Source of the DNA: Streptomyces sp. NBC_01431
GTDB taxonomy: Bacteria > Actinomycetota > Actinomycetes > Streptomycetales > Streptomycetaceae
Reading direction: 5' to 3'
NCBI RefSeq assembly: GCF_036231355.1
Contig: NZ_CP109496.1
Span: forward strand, 248,001-312,000
DNA: 64,000 nt
The position numbers and the translations under genes were made by a program. Below, piece by piece: positions 53,799 through 61,766 of this stretch. Below the pieces are notes generated by a model. The model saw only the letters and a program-made list of their open reading frames with translations, searched no databases and was not told the origin of the DNA. The stretch's first letter is position 1, and every line of letters starts with the position of its first letter.

Positions 53799-54586
53799 AA
53801 CCGATACAGAAGAAGGTGCCGCGTCCAGACGGCAGTTGGGTGAGCGTCGACATCTACGGCGATGCTGCGGAGCCGGGGCTGCTCATGATGCCCGGCGTGA
53901 TGAGCGATGCGCACAGTTGGCGGCACGTCGCTCGCTCTCTTGAGGCGTGGGCGTCGGTGTCTGTCGTCAATCGACGGGGGCGAGCACCCTCAGGACCGCT
54001 CGGAGGCCAGTATTCGTTGCGAACCGAGGTCGACGACCTCTGTGCAGTGATCGAGGTCGTCGGTGAGCCGAAGGCCGTCTTCGGTTGGAGCTACGGGGGC
54101 CTGATCGCCCTGCTTCTTGCGTGCGAACGTCCGATGAGCCATGTGATCGCTTACGAGCCAGTCGACCCCACCTTCGGCAACGCCGCGCTGCCTTCGCTCC
54201 ACGCCGCAGACGCTGTACAGGATTGGGATCGAGTGGTCGGGATCGTGAACGAGCAAGTGTCAGGCTTCTCCACGAAGTACGTCGATGCGCTGCGAGCTGA
54301 TCACGGTGCGTGGTCGACGTTGCGCAGACTGAGCGAACCGCTCTACTCGGAACTGCAGGCGCTATCCGATGCCGAACTTGGCGCAGATCTCGGCTCCCAC
54401 GCGGCCGTCATCGACCTGATCGTCGGCGAGCGGAACATCGGCGCGGAGCCGTACGGAACCTCGTTCCAGCGGGTCGTGAGCAGACTCCGCGGTTGCACGG
54501 TCCATCCACTGGCCAGCCAAGGACACCTCGCCCACCTCGAAGACCCCGCCGCCCTGAGTAGGCTCCTCGACAAACTCGAAGACTGA
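53792..54586 (+). CDS. Alpha/beta hydrolase
   Basis: A 264-residue enzyme: GLLMMPGVMSDAHSWRHVAR (oxyanion region), VSVVNRRGRAPSGPLGGQYS, the nucleophile elbow VFGWSYGGLIALLLACER with Ser, and LASQGHLAHLEDPAAL with the catalytic His. It therefore belongs to the esterase/lactonase-like side of the fold. No Shine-Dalgarno sequence precedes the ATG, which sits inside the inverted repeat, so the message is probably leaderless. It is paired with a divergent TetR gene that likely responds to the substrate. Confidence 0.85.
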   Translation: MEQPIQKKVPRPDGSWVSVDIYGDAAEPGLLMMPGVMSDAHSWRHVARSLEAWASVSVVNRRGRAPSGPLGGQYSLRTEVDDLCAVIEVVGEPKAVFGWSYGGLIALLLACERPMSHVIAYEPVDPTFGNAALPSLHAADAVQDWDRVVGIVNEQVSGFSTKYVDALRADHGAWSTLRRLSEPLYSELQALSDAELGADLGSHAAVIDLIVGERNIGAEPYGTSFQRVVSRLRGCTVHPLASQGHLAHLEDPAALSRLLDKLED

Positions 54587-54599
54587 TGGGAGTGCGACG

Positions 54600-54798
54600 G
54601 GTACATGCAAACGCCCCGCTCACCGTGAAGGGCCGACATCGCCTGATCGAACGCTGCAAGACCTGACCGTCGCACATGTTGCCGCGGAGATGGGAATCTC
54701 GCGGGATTGCGCGTCGAAGTGGGTGAATCGGTGGCGCAAACACGGTGATGTCGGGCTGCTGGACCAGTCGTCGACCTCGCGCCATCGGCCTACGGCCA
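54600..54798 (+). pseudogene. IS481-family transposase N-terminal scrap
   Basis: VHANAPLTVKGRHRLIERC, then, with a frame slip, VAHVAAEMGISRDCASKWVN, RWRKHGDVGLLDQSSTSRHR and PTAT form the HTH start of an IS481 transposase. The sequence is broken by the IS701 insertion at CTAG (54799). Confidence 0.8.
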
Positions 54799-54802
54799 CT
54801 AG

Positions 54803-56244
54803 TAGTGCTTGGTCAAGTTCGTTCGGCGGTGGCGTGTCTTCTTGATCGGTTGTGTCGTTGATCGTGTGTGCTGGGTGGGGAGTTGGCCGCGGTCCGGTGT
54901 GATCTGGAGGACTTCGCGGCGGAGATGTTCGAGCCGTTCGGGCGGGTGGATCAGCGTCGGTGGGGTGCGGTCTATCTGCGGGGGCTGCTGCTGGAGGGCG
55001 GGCGCAAGTCGGTGGAACCGATGGCCGCCCGGTTGGGCGAGGACGGCAACCGGCAGGCGCTGGCCCACTTCATCACGTCCAGCCCGTGGGACGCGGCACA
55101 CGTGCGGGCCCGGCTCGCGTGGCGGATGCAGCCGGTCGTCAGACCGACGGCGCTGGTCATCGACGACACCGGGTTCCTCAAGGACGGGGACGCGTCCGCG
55201 TGTGTGTCTCGGCAGTACACGGGGACGGCGGGCAAGGTCACCAACTGCCAGGCGGGAGTGTCGCTGCACCTGGCGTCCGACAACGCGTCGGCGGCGGTGA
55301 ACTGGCGTCTGTTCCTGCCCGAGAGCTGGGATCCGGCGTCGCCGAAGGCCAATGCGGCCAAGGTGGCCCGGCGTGGCAGGTGCGGTATCCCGGCCGGAGT
55401 GGGGCATGTCGAAAAGTGGCAGCTGGCCCTCGACATGGTCGACGAGACGCGGTCCTGGGGTCTTGATGTCCCCCTGGTCATCGCGGACGGCGGCTATGGC
55501 GACACCGCCGCCTTCCGCCTCGGCCTGGAGGGCCGCGGGCTCGACTACGTGGTGGGCATCTCGACCACGACCACCGCGCAGCCTGGGGACGCACAGCTGT
55601 GCATCCCGGCCTGTTCCGGCCGGGGCCGACGAGCGGGGCCGGCCTACCCAGAAGCGGCGAAGACGGTGAAGAGTCTGGTCCTTGCGGCGGGGAAACGGGC
55701 TGCGCGGCCGGTGCAGTGGCGCGAGGGCTCGCGGCCCGGGACCGGCCGCAGCGGGCACAAACGTATGTACTCCCGCTTCGTGGCCCTGCGGATCCGGCCC
55801 GCCGGACGCGAGATCCGCAAAGCCACGGCCGGGGGCGAGTTGCCGGTGCGCTGGCTGCTGGCCGAATGGCCGGCCGACCAGGACGAACCAGTGCAGTTCT
55901 GGCTGTCCAACCTGCCCGAGACCACCCCACTGGCCACCCTCGTCCGCACCGCGAAGCTCCGCTGGCGCATCGAGAACGACTACCGCGAGATGAAACAGGC
56001 CCTGGGCCTGGCCCACTTCGAGGGCCGCACCTGGCCCGGCTGGCACCACCACGTCACCCTCGTCTCCGTCGCCCACGCCTTCTGCACCCTCCAGCGACTG
56101 ACCCGGTCCCCAAAAGAGACGGCGTCGGCCTGAGCCTCTACCGAGTCGTCCGCGAACTGCAGTTACTCCTCGCAGCCTGGACCGGCGCCTGCCCCACCTG
56201 TCACCGCAACATCCCCGACCCCGCACCAACCTGACCAAGCACTA
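54803..56244 (+). mobile_element. IS701-family insertion sequence, intact
   Basis: A 1,442-bp element. The tip TAGTGCTTGGTCA on the left matches the complement of the right end, TGACCAAGCACTA, and CTAG lies directly outside both (54799-54802 and 56245-56248). The 4-bp CTAG duplication is characteristic of IS701. It inserted into an IS481 scrap. The right CTAG is shared with the neighbouring IS5-type element. Confidence 0.88.
54868..56133 (+). CDS. IS701-family transposase
   Basis: A 421-residue DDE transposase that looks complete: FGRVDQRRWGAVYLRGLLLE, DGNRQALAHFITSSPWDAAH, ALVIDDTGFLKDGDASACVS (first Asp), VPLVIADGGYGDTAAFRLGL (second Asp) and LRWRIENDYREMKQALGLAH (Glu). The likely start is the GTG at 54868 soon after the left tip. 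Enzyme and matched ends suggest the element is or recently was mobile. Confidence 0.88.
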   Translation: MLGGELAAVRCDLEDFAAEMFEPFGRVDQRRWGAVYLRGLLLEGGRKSVEPMAARLGEDGNRQALAHFITSSPWDAAHVRARLAWRMQPVVRPTALVIDDTGFLKDGDASACVSRQYTGTAGKVTNCQAGVSLHLASDNASAAVNWRLFLPESWDPASPKANAAKVARRGRCGIPAGVGHVEKWQLALDMVDETRSWGLDVPLVIADGGYGDTAAFRLGLEGRGLDYVVGISTTTTAQPGDAQLCIPACSGRGRRAGPAYPEAAKTVKSLVLAAGKRAARPVQWREGSRPGTGRSGHKRMYSRFVALRIRPAGREIRKATAGGELPVRWLLAEWPADQDEPVQFWLSNLPETTPLATLVRTAKLRWRIENDYREMKQALGLAHFEGRTWPGWHHHVTLVSVAHAFCTLQRLTRSPKETASA

Positions 56245-56291
56245 CTAGGGCGTGTGCGAAGTCGTGATCAGCGGGCCGGTAGAACATTCGT

Positions 56292-57292
56292 GTGGCGAGG
56301 CGCGAACTGAGCGATGAAGATTGGGCGTTGGTGGAGCCGTTGCTGCCGATAGGCGGGTACGGGCCGTATCCGCACCGGCTGCGGGATCAGTTCGAGGGTG
56401 TGGTCTGGCGGTTCCGTACTGGGAGCCAGTGGCGGGAGATGCCGGAGGAGTTCGGGTCTTGGTCGACCGTCTACGACCGGTTCCGTCGGTGGCGCGATGC
56501 CGGGGTGTTCCAGGCCCTGATGGAGGCACTGATCGCCGAAGCCGCGCGGCGCGGGCAGGTGGACCTGTCGCTGGTCAGCGTGGACTCCACGACCGCCCGT
56601 GCGCATCACGATGCGGCGGGCGCACGGGTGAGTGAGGACATGCTGGCCACCCTGGAGGAGGCTGGCGAGCAGTCAAAGGGGGCCACAGAAAGGGACAAAA
56701 AGGTCAAGAGAGTGCGGAAGAAGCCGACGCTGCCGACCCCGCCCGTGCCGAGCGGCGCCGGGCTCGCCGACGGCGGCGCGCACGGCTGAAGGCCGCCGCC
56801 CTGGGGCGTTCGCGGGGCGGGCTGACCAGCAAGGTGCACCTGGCGGCCGAACGGCGCTGCCGTCCGCTGTCCTTCGTGCTCACCCCCGGGCAGGCCGCCG
56901 ACAGCCCGCAGTTCATCCCCGTCCTGCGGGGCATCAAGGTCCGCGGCCCAGTGGGCCGGCCGCGCACCCGGCCCGACGCCGTCGCCGGCGACAAGGCGTA
57001 CTCCTCCCGCCGTAACCGCACCTATCTGCGCAGCCGTGGGATCAAGGCGGTCCTACCCGAGAAGGCCGACCAGGCGGCCAACCGCAAGAAGAGGGGCCGT
57101 CGCGGAGGACGGCCCGTAGCCCACGACGCCGAGCTCTACCGGGACCGCAACATCGTCGAGCGCCTGATCAACAAACTGAAGGCGTGGCGCGGCATCGCCA
57201 CCCGGTACGACAAGTCCCCCGAGAGTTATCTCGCAGCACTCCATCTTCGCGGCGCTATCATCTGGCTCCGCAGCCTCCGCCCCTCCAATTGA
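56292..57292 (+). CDS. IS5-family transposase in two frames
   Basis: Frame one (to 56788) has LSDEDWALVEPLLPIGGYGP, VVWRFRTGSQWREMPEEFGS, WSTVYDRFRRWRDAGVFQAL and LSLVSVDSTTARAHHDAAGA (first Asp). Frame two, one base back, picks up at about 56690-56700 and reads ALGRSRGGLTSKVHLAAERR, VLTPGQAADSPQFIPVLRGI, AVAGDKAYSSRRNRTYLRSR (second Asp), RDRNIVERLINKLKAWRGIA (Glu) and a stop. The change of frame falls near GACAAAAAGG, a run where -1 slippage is known in IS427-group elements. It may therefore be one programmed-frameshift protein or a mutated gene. Confidence 0.8.
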
Positions 57293-57311
57293 TCAAGAAC
57301 CTGCGCAGGTC

Positions 57312-58160
57312 CTAATTCCCATCGGTGAGGGCCTGCCAGTCGCGACTGCGCGGCAAGCCCTTCACCAGCTGCAAGAACTCCTCATGCAACCGGCCGTTGG
57401 TGACCAGCACCGACATGTCGCCCTGCAGCACGGACGTCCCTCCCAGGTCGGTCACCCGGCCACCGGCCTCCGCCACGATGACCGGCATCGGAGCCACGTC
57501 CTCATAACCCATCGGCGGACCGGCAATCACTCCGGCATCGGCCCACCCCGTCACCAGGGCCGCGATCATGCCGCTGGAAGGGATCAGGAAGACCCGGCGG
57601 TGGAGAGCGGAAAGGAGTTCCTCCGGCCAGCCTGCCGGATTGTGCATCAGCGTCCTTGCTCCGCCCAGGCTGGTCCGCTCCGTGACCCGAGCGCGGCGGC
57701 CCGACTTCAGGTCCGGGTCCTGACCCGGCAGCACCCAGCAGCCCAGACCGCGGCCCGCCACCACCATCTGCTGCCTCAGCGGCATGTTGATCACGCCGAT
57801 GGCCGGCCCGTGCTCGTCCTCATAGGCGAGATCGTTCGAGAACAGCGGCACCCGGTGAGTGAAGTACGTGGTGCCGTTGATGGGGTCGATGATCCATCGA
57901 CGTCCCGATGACCCGCTGGTCGCGCCTCCCTCCTCGCCGAAGATTCCGTCGTCCGGCACCCGGCGGCTTAGCTCGGCCCTGATGAACTCCTCGACGGCCA
58001 CGTCGATCTCGGTGACCTCGCTGCCGTCTTCCTTGCGACAGCTGTGCCAGTCGCCACCGAAGAAACCTTCCGCAGACATCTGCCCAGCACGACCGGCCAG
58101 CCGCACAGCGAAGTCCAGAAGCTCCCGGTCAACGGGAGGAGCATCGAACACATAGTCCAT
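57312..58160 (-). CDS. Inositol-monophosphatase-like (HisN-type) protein, passenger gene
   Basis: A 282-residue member of the inositol monophosphatase/histidinol phosphatase fold. It has EFIRAELSRRVPDDGIFGEE (the metal-binding GEE) and RWIIDPINGTTYFTHRVPLF, where the family has DPIDGT: the second metal-binding Asp is Asn here. YEDVAPMPVIVAEAGGRVTD retains the Asp of the usual WDxAA but has Glu in place of Trp. GAAAGG lies 9 bases before the ATG. The D-to-N change may weaken or alter metal-dependent phosphatase activity. The gene lies wholly inside the inverted repeats of an IS5-type element, 19 bases from the transposase stop. Confidence 0.8.
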   Translation of the reverse strand: MDYVFDAPPVDRELLDFAVRLAGRAGQMSAEGFFGGDWHSCRKEDGSEVTEIDVAVEEFIRAELSRRVPDDGIFGEEGGATSGSSGRRWIIDPINGTTYFTHRVPLFSNDLAYEDEHGPAIGVINMPLRQQMVVAGRGLGCWVLPGQDPDLKSGRRARVTERTSLGGARTLMHNPAGWPEELLSALHRRVFLIPSSGMIAALVTGWADAGVIAGPPMGYEDVAPMPVIVAEAGGRVTDLGGTSVLQGDMSVLVTNGRLHEEFLQLVKGLPRSRDWQALTDGN

Positions 58161-58329
58161 CCGGCGAGCCTTTCACGACCTCCATGGCCGCGTGGCGCCA
58201 GATCAACTTCCCACGCCACGGAGCCAACATGATCACGACTTCGCACAGGCCCTAGTGCAGACACGGTGACCAAGATCGAGTCGATGCGACGCGAGCACAA
58301 GTAGTCAGCGGCTCGGATCGCGTTTGAAC

Positions 58330-58734
58330 TCAACGAGACTGGCGTAAGCACCAGCCGTCGCACCAACGAGCCGAATCCTTGCCCAGCTCGGGTTGAACCG
58401 TCGTCGCGAGCATCACGCCCGCGTTCACGTCGGACGGCGGCGTGGTCGCGGCCCCCGTGGGGTCCTGCCGCCGGTCGCCCGGCTTGCAGGTTTTGTTTCG
58501 CTGCCTTTCGAAAGTGCGCTCCTTGATGAAGTCGTCCTTGTTGAGGCTGAGGATCCAGGTGACCAGGGCCGCGGCGGCGGCAACCAGCCCCATGTAGACG
58601 GCGTCCCAGGTGGGGCCGTCGGACAGGAAGGACTCGGCGAAGGTACGGGCGACGTCCGCGAGGACCTGGCGGACCTTCGCGTCGTGGGAGGAGGGGCTGT
58701 GGTCCGCCTCCCAGACCTGGATGTTGCCCGACAT
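58330..58734 (-). CDS. Hypothetical protein with one membrane segment, possibly 5' frameshifted
   Basis: A 134-residue frame: NIQVWEADHSPSSHDAKVRQ, VLADVARTFAESFLSDGPTW, MGLVAAAAALVTWILSLNKD (one transmembrane helix) and DFIKERTFERQRNKTCKPGD. The same frame continues upstream without a stop as RPNAYWFKSASERW. Another frame before it gives AQIVMHTPEYGNISAGSVRD, so the original gene was probably longer and is broken near 58780. No family recognised. Confidence 0.5.
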   Translation of the reverse strand: MSGNIQVWEADHSPSSHDAKVRQVLADVARTFAESFLSDGPTWDAVYMGLVAAAAALVTWILSLNKDDFIKERTFERQRNKTCKPGDRRQDPTGAATTPPSDVNAGVMLATTVQPELGKDSARWCDGWCLRQSR

Positions 58735-59131
58735 CCACCGCTCGGAAGCGCTCTTGAACCAGTACGCGTTTGGCCGAAATCCCTGACCGATCCAGCCGAG
58801 ATGTTGCCGTATTCAGGCGTGTGCATGACGATCTGGGCTTTGCTGTCGCCGACCGCGCCGGTGCCGCCCACTCCCTGCCACCGCCCGGCGGCGCCCCCGG
58901 ACCCTTGGAGGACAAACACCCACCCTGGGCAGGGACGGCGGCTGCACAGGGCCGTGGAGCCACTGAGCGGAGAACCGGGGCGCCGATCCGCGCGGCTCCG
59001 GCGTCGCTGAGCGGGCACCGATCGCCGCGCCCGGTAGACCGTCCAGCACTGCCTTCCGGCACTTCTTCCGTCGAATCCGCGCGGTCCAGGCGCCGTTCCG
59101 TCCGAGGCGGTCTCCAGCGGACGAGTTGGTC

Positions 59132-59776
59132 TCAACGGACGAGCTGGTAGATGCTCTCGCCCACCAGCCAGAGGCCGATGCCGAGCGAAAGGGACACGAT
59201 CGCCTGATCCTGATGGCCTTCGATCCAGGCGCGCACACCGGCGAGGCGCGGAACTGCGGCAGCAGGGCTGAACGTCGTGTACAGCTCCATCACCAACAGG
59301 CTGGCGGTGGCCAGGAGGACGTAGCCGATCAGGGCGACGTAGGTGGCCAGGGAGGACATGGCGGCCTGCACCACGGTCGCCCCGCCTGCCGCGACCAGGG
59401 CCCACGGCTGGAGCAGAAATCCCAGTCCCGCCGCGTACCACCCCGAGACACTGTCGAGTCGCGCGAACCACTTGGGGGACCGGTGGGGCCGGCTCCCCTG
59501 GCGGCGTTTGCGCTCGCCGTAGACGACCATGGCGAAGCCCAGCGTTGCCTTCAGGATCAGCGCGGCGGTGGAGGTCGCGCTCTTGTGCACGGGGGGTTTG
59601 CCACCGGTGATCAGGACCACTGCCGCGATGACAAGCACCAGACAGCCGAGCCAGGCCAGGATGAACGCCACCCCCTTGCGTACTCCGCTCGGCCCCGAGA
59701 GCAGCAGAATGAACGCGATGTTGTGGAGTGGCCCGAGGGTGATGGCCACGCCGATGAGTACGAGCTCAAGCACCAT
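59132..59776 (-). CDS. GAP-family (Sap) membrane protein
   Basis: A 214-residue protein with about six transmembrane segments: VLELVLIGVAITLGPLHNIA, FILLLSGPSGVRKGVAFILA, WLGCLVLVIAAVVLITGG, STAALILKATLGFAMVVYGE, LATYVALIGYVLLATASLLV and IVSLSLGIGLWLVGESIYQL. It fits the GAP/Sap group related to mycobacterial sulfolipid-addressing proteins, with the charged GERKRRQ loop in the middle. The ATG at 59776 places the first helix at the N-terminus and has GAGG upstream. The transported lipid is unknown. Confidence 0.78.
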   Translation of the reverse strand: MVLELVLIGVAITLGPLHNIAFILLLSGPSGVRKGVAFILAWLGCLVLVIAAVVLITGGKPPVHKSATSTAALILKATLGFAMVVYGERKRRQGSRPHRSPKWFARLDSVSGWYAAGLGFLLQPWALVAAGGATVVQAAMSSLATYVALIGYVLLATASLLVMELYTTFSPAAAVPRLAGVRAWIEGHQDQAIVSLSLGIGLWLVGESIYQLVR

Positions 59777-59938
59777 GGCCGACCTCAAGGGAGCGTCGTG
59801 TCCGGCAGGATGCCGAGGCCGTTGCGCCGCGGCCCCAGGGGGCTTGACGGTTCTGGTGCGGTTCCATCTGCGCCATCCGATCAAGGGGCGGGTCACTGGT
59901 CGGGGGTGTGCGGGCCCCCCACCGACGAGGGTCAGGAG

Positions 59939-60145
59939 CTACCGGACGCCGTCGCTGATGATCTGCGCGATGGCGAGGGGGTCCTCACCGAGTGACTCCA
60001 AGCGCTGCGCGAGCCGACGAATCTCGGCCCCGCCGTCGAAGACACGACGGACGAAGTCCTCAGCTTCGGGACGTCGGACGTCGGGGGCCCTGGTCAGGAG
60101 CTCGTCCACGTACGCATTGGCCGGATGCGGGTCCATGGAACCCAT
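59939..60145 (-). CDS. Small hypothetical protein
   Basis: A 68-residue frame: MDPHPANAYVDELLTRAPDV, RRPEAEDFVRRVFDGGAEIR and RLAQRLESLGEDPLAIAQII. It looks helical and acidic-basic mixed, with good codon phase. Starts at 60145 (MGSMDPHP) or 60172 are possible. It has no recognised family. Confidence 0.5.
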   Translation of the reverse strand: MGSMDPHPANAYVDELLTRAPDVRRPEAEDFVRRVFDGGAEIRRLAQRLESLGEDPLAIAQIISDGVR

Positions 60146-60620
60146 CTGAACGCCGATCGACCTCTCCCGCATCCCCGAGGCAGCCCGGCACGCACGCGGA
60201 CAGGCGGACGGGTTCGGAGCGTCACCGTGCGTCAACGACGGTGCGAAGCGGGCCGATCCACCGGGCGCTGCCGCCCCTGCCCGCCGCTCGGTCGTGCGGC
60301 GCTTCCCTCCGTGGCGGTGGCGCATCCGGGCGGCGAGGACGGCCAGGCGTCGGCAGGGCGCCTCCGGCGGCCGTGGCCGTGGCGACGAAGGCGTCGGTGC
60401 GGCGGGCGGGTCCTGGCGCGGTACGGGCCGCCGAGCACGGGACCGGGATGCGACGGACGCGGCCCGCTGATTCACTTTCCATGACGGAACGTGCCGAACC
60501 GGCGCGTCCACGTTAGCCGCGGCACGTCGCCCGCCGAAGCGGGTGCCGCGGCGCCGTCCAAGGTTGGCCGTACAGCCTGGACCGCCGACCCCGTTTGGCC
60601 CGATCCGATGAGGAGCCGAC
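60146..60620. other. Gap, no supported gene
   Basis: Very high GC with long overlapping open frames on both strands and no motif. Promoter elements for the DUF6325 gene must lie at its right end. Confidence 0.5.
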
Positions 60621-61076
60621 GTGAGCAACGAAACCGATGAAGCAATCGAACCGGGGCCGATCGACTATCTGGTGGTCGAGTTCCCCGGAAGCCGCATGAC
60701 CGGTGAGGGGTTGCCCCTGCTGGTCGACCTGGTCGACCGGGGCATCATCCGCATCCTGGACCTGGCCTTCGTCCGGAAGGAACAGGACGGTTCGGTCACG
60801 GCCGTGGAGCTCGCCGATCTGACCGGCGCGGGCCGGCTCGACCTGGCCGTCTTCGAGGGTGTCTCCTCGGGGCTGCTCGGCCAGGACGAGCTCGACGATG
60901 TGACCGGAGTCCTGGAGCCGGGCAGCTCCGCCGGCATCCTCGTCTACGAGAACGTCTGGGCGGGACCGCTCGCCGCGGCGCTGCGCCGGGGCGGCGGCAG
61001 GCTCGTCGCCAACGGACGCATTCCGGTCGGCGACATCCTGGCCGCGCTCGACACCGTCGAGACCAGCGCCTCCTGA
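60621..61076 (+). CDS. DUF6325 family protein
   Basis: A 151-residue protein from a GTG with GAGGAG just upstream: GPIDYLVVEFPGSRMTGEGL, PLLVDLVDRGIIRILDLAFV, LAVFEGVSSGLLGQDELDDV, AGILVYENVWAGPLAAALRR and GGRLVANGRIPVGDILAAL. This is the pattern of DUF6325, small actinobacterial proteins often found beside SHOCT-domain proteins. The gene 32 bases downstream is such a protein, so they form an operon. Envelope or stress association is inferred only from this pairing. Confidence 0.82.
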   Translation: MSNETDEAIEPGPIDYLVVEFPGSRMTGEGLPLLVDLVDRGIIRILDLAFVRKEQDGSVTAVELADLTGAGRLDLAVFEGVSSGLLGQDELDDVTGVLEPGSSAGILVYENVWAGPLAAALRRGGGRLVANGRIPVGDILAALDTVETSAS

Positions 61077-61108
61077 ACCCCGAAGTCGACCCGTAGAGGA
61101 GAATTGTC

Positions 61109-61387
61109 ATGCCAGGTCTGCTTCGCGGTGTCGCGCGCACCGCCGTCGTCGCCGGAACCGCCACCGCCGTCTCCAACCGGGTGTCCCGGCGTCAGGCCGG
61201 CCGCTGGGCCCAGCAGGAGGCCCCCGCGCAGCCAGCCGCCCAGCCCGCCCCCGCCGCCGAGGCCCCGCCGGCCGACGACATGAGCGCCAAGCTGGCTCAG
61301 CTCAAGGATCTCGGTGAGCTCAAGGACCAGGGTGTGGTCACCCAGGCCGAGTTCGACGCGCAGAAGGCCAGGATTCTCGGCTCCTGA
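61109..61387 (+). CDS. SHOCT-domain protein
   Basis: A 92-residue protein. It has a short N-terminal hydrophobic helix (LLRGVARTAVVAGTATAVSN), a basic patch VSRRQAGRWAQQ, an Ala/Pro linker and a C-terminal SHOCT motif AQLKDLGELKDQGVVTQAEF, then DAQKARILG. SHOCT motifs mediate oligomer or partner contacts. AGAGGAGA precedes the ATG. Coupled to the DUF6325 gene. Confidence 0.85.
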   Translation: MPGLLRGVARTAVVAGTATAVSNRVSRRQAGRWAQQEAPAQPAAQPAPAAEAPPADDMSAKLAQLKDLGELKDQGVVTQAEFDAQKARILGS

Positions 61388-61766
61388 CGCACACCCGCAT
61401 CGCGTGACCGCGACCACGAACGGTGTGCCGCGGTCGGCTGACGGGAGGCTGCGCCTGGGCCCGGGTGCGTTCTCCCGCGGGCCCGGGGCAGCGTACGGCG
61501 TCTTGGCGGGGTCGACGTGGCGAACGCGCGGGAAGGGAGCCGGGTGCCGGCCTCACCCTTCCTGTCGACCAGAGTGAGGAAGCGCCGGACGCAGCAGTGG
61601 TGCTTGCCGAAACCGTCAGAAGCCGTATCTCTATCGAGCATGAGGGCGGTTCTGTCGAACGGGATACCTGGTTGGGTGATCTTGGCCGGGTAGACGCATG
61701 AAGGCAGGGCCTCCGGTGCAGCACGAGGGTTGTTGAGGCCAACTCGAGTGCAGGGAGACCCTGTTG
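61388..61766. other. Gap upstream of IS5 transposase
   Basis: No gene. The sequence from about 61620 may be the left flank of the IS5 element, but I could not pair an inverted repeat with the right side. Confidence 0.45.

Larger units (their letters stand above)
56248..58252 (+). mobile_element. IS5-type element carrying an inositol-monophosphatase-like gene
   Basis: The left tip GGGCGTGTGCGAAGTCGTGA (56248 on) and the complement of the right end (58230-58252, GGGCCTGTGCGAAGTCGTGA) match with one difference in at least 20 bases, and the match continues a few bases inward. Both ends are flanked by TA within CTAG, consistent with the 2-bp TA duplication of IS5/IS427-type elements. Inside are a two-frame transposase (56292-57292) and, convergent with it, a passenger gene (57312-58160). 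The left end abuts the IS701 right end at one CTAG. Confidence 0.75.

Noticed and set aside
60146..60620. Long open frames on both strands in a very GC-rich gap
   Set aside because: They overlap each other on both strands, which is typical of stop-poor GC-rich DNA, and lack ribosome sites and motifs.
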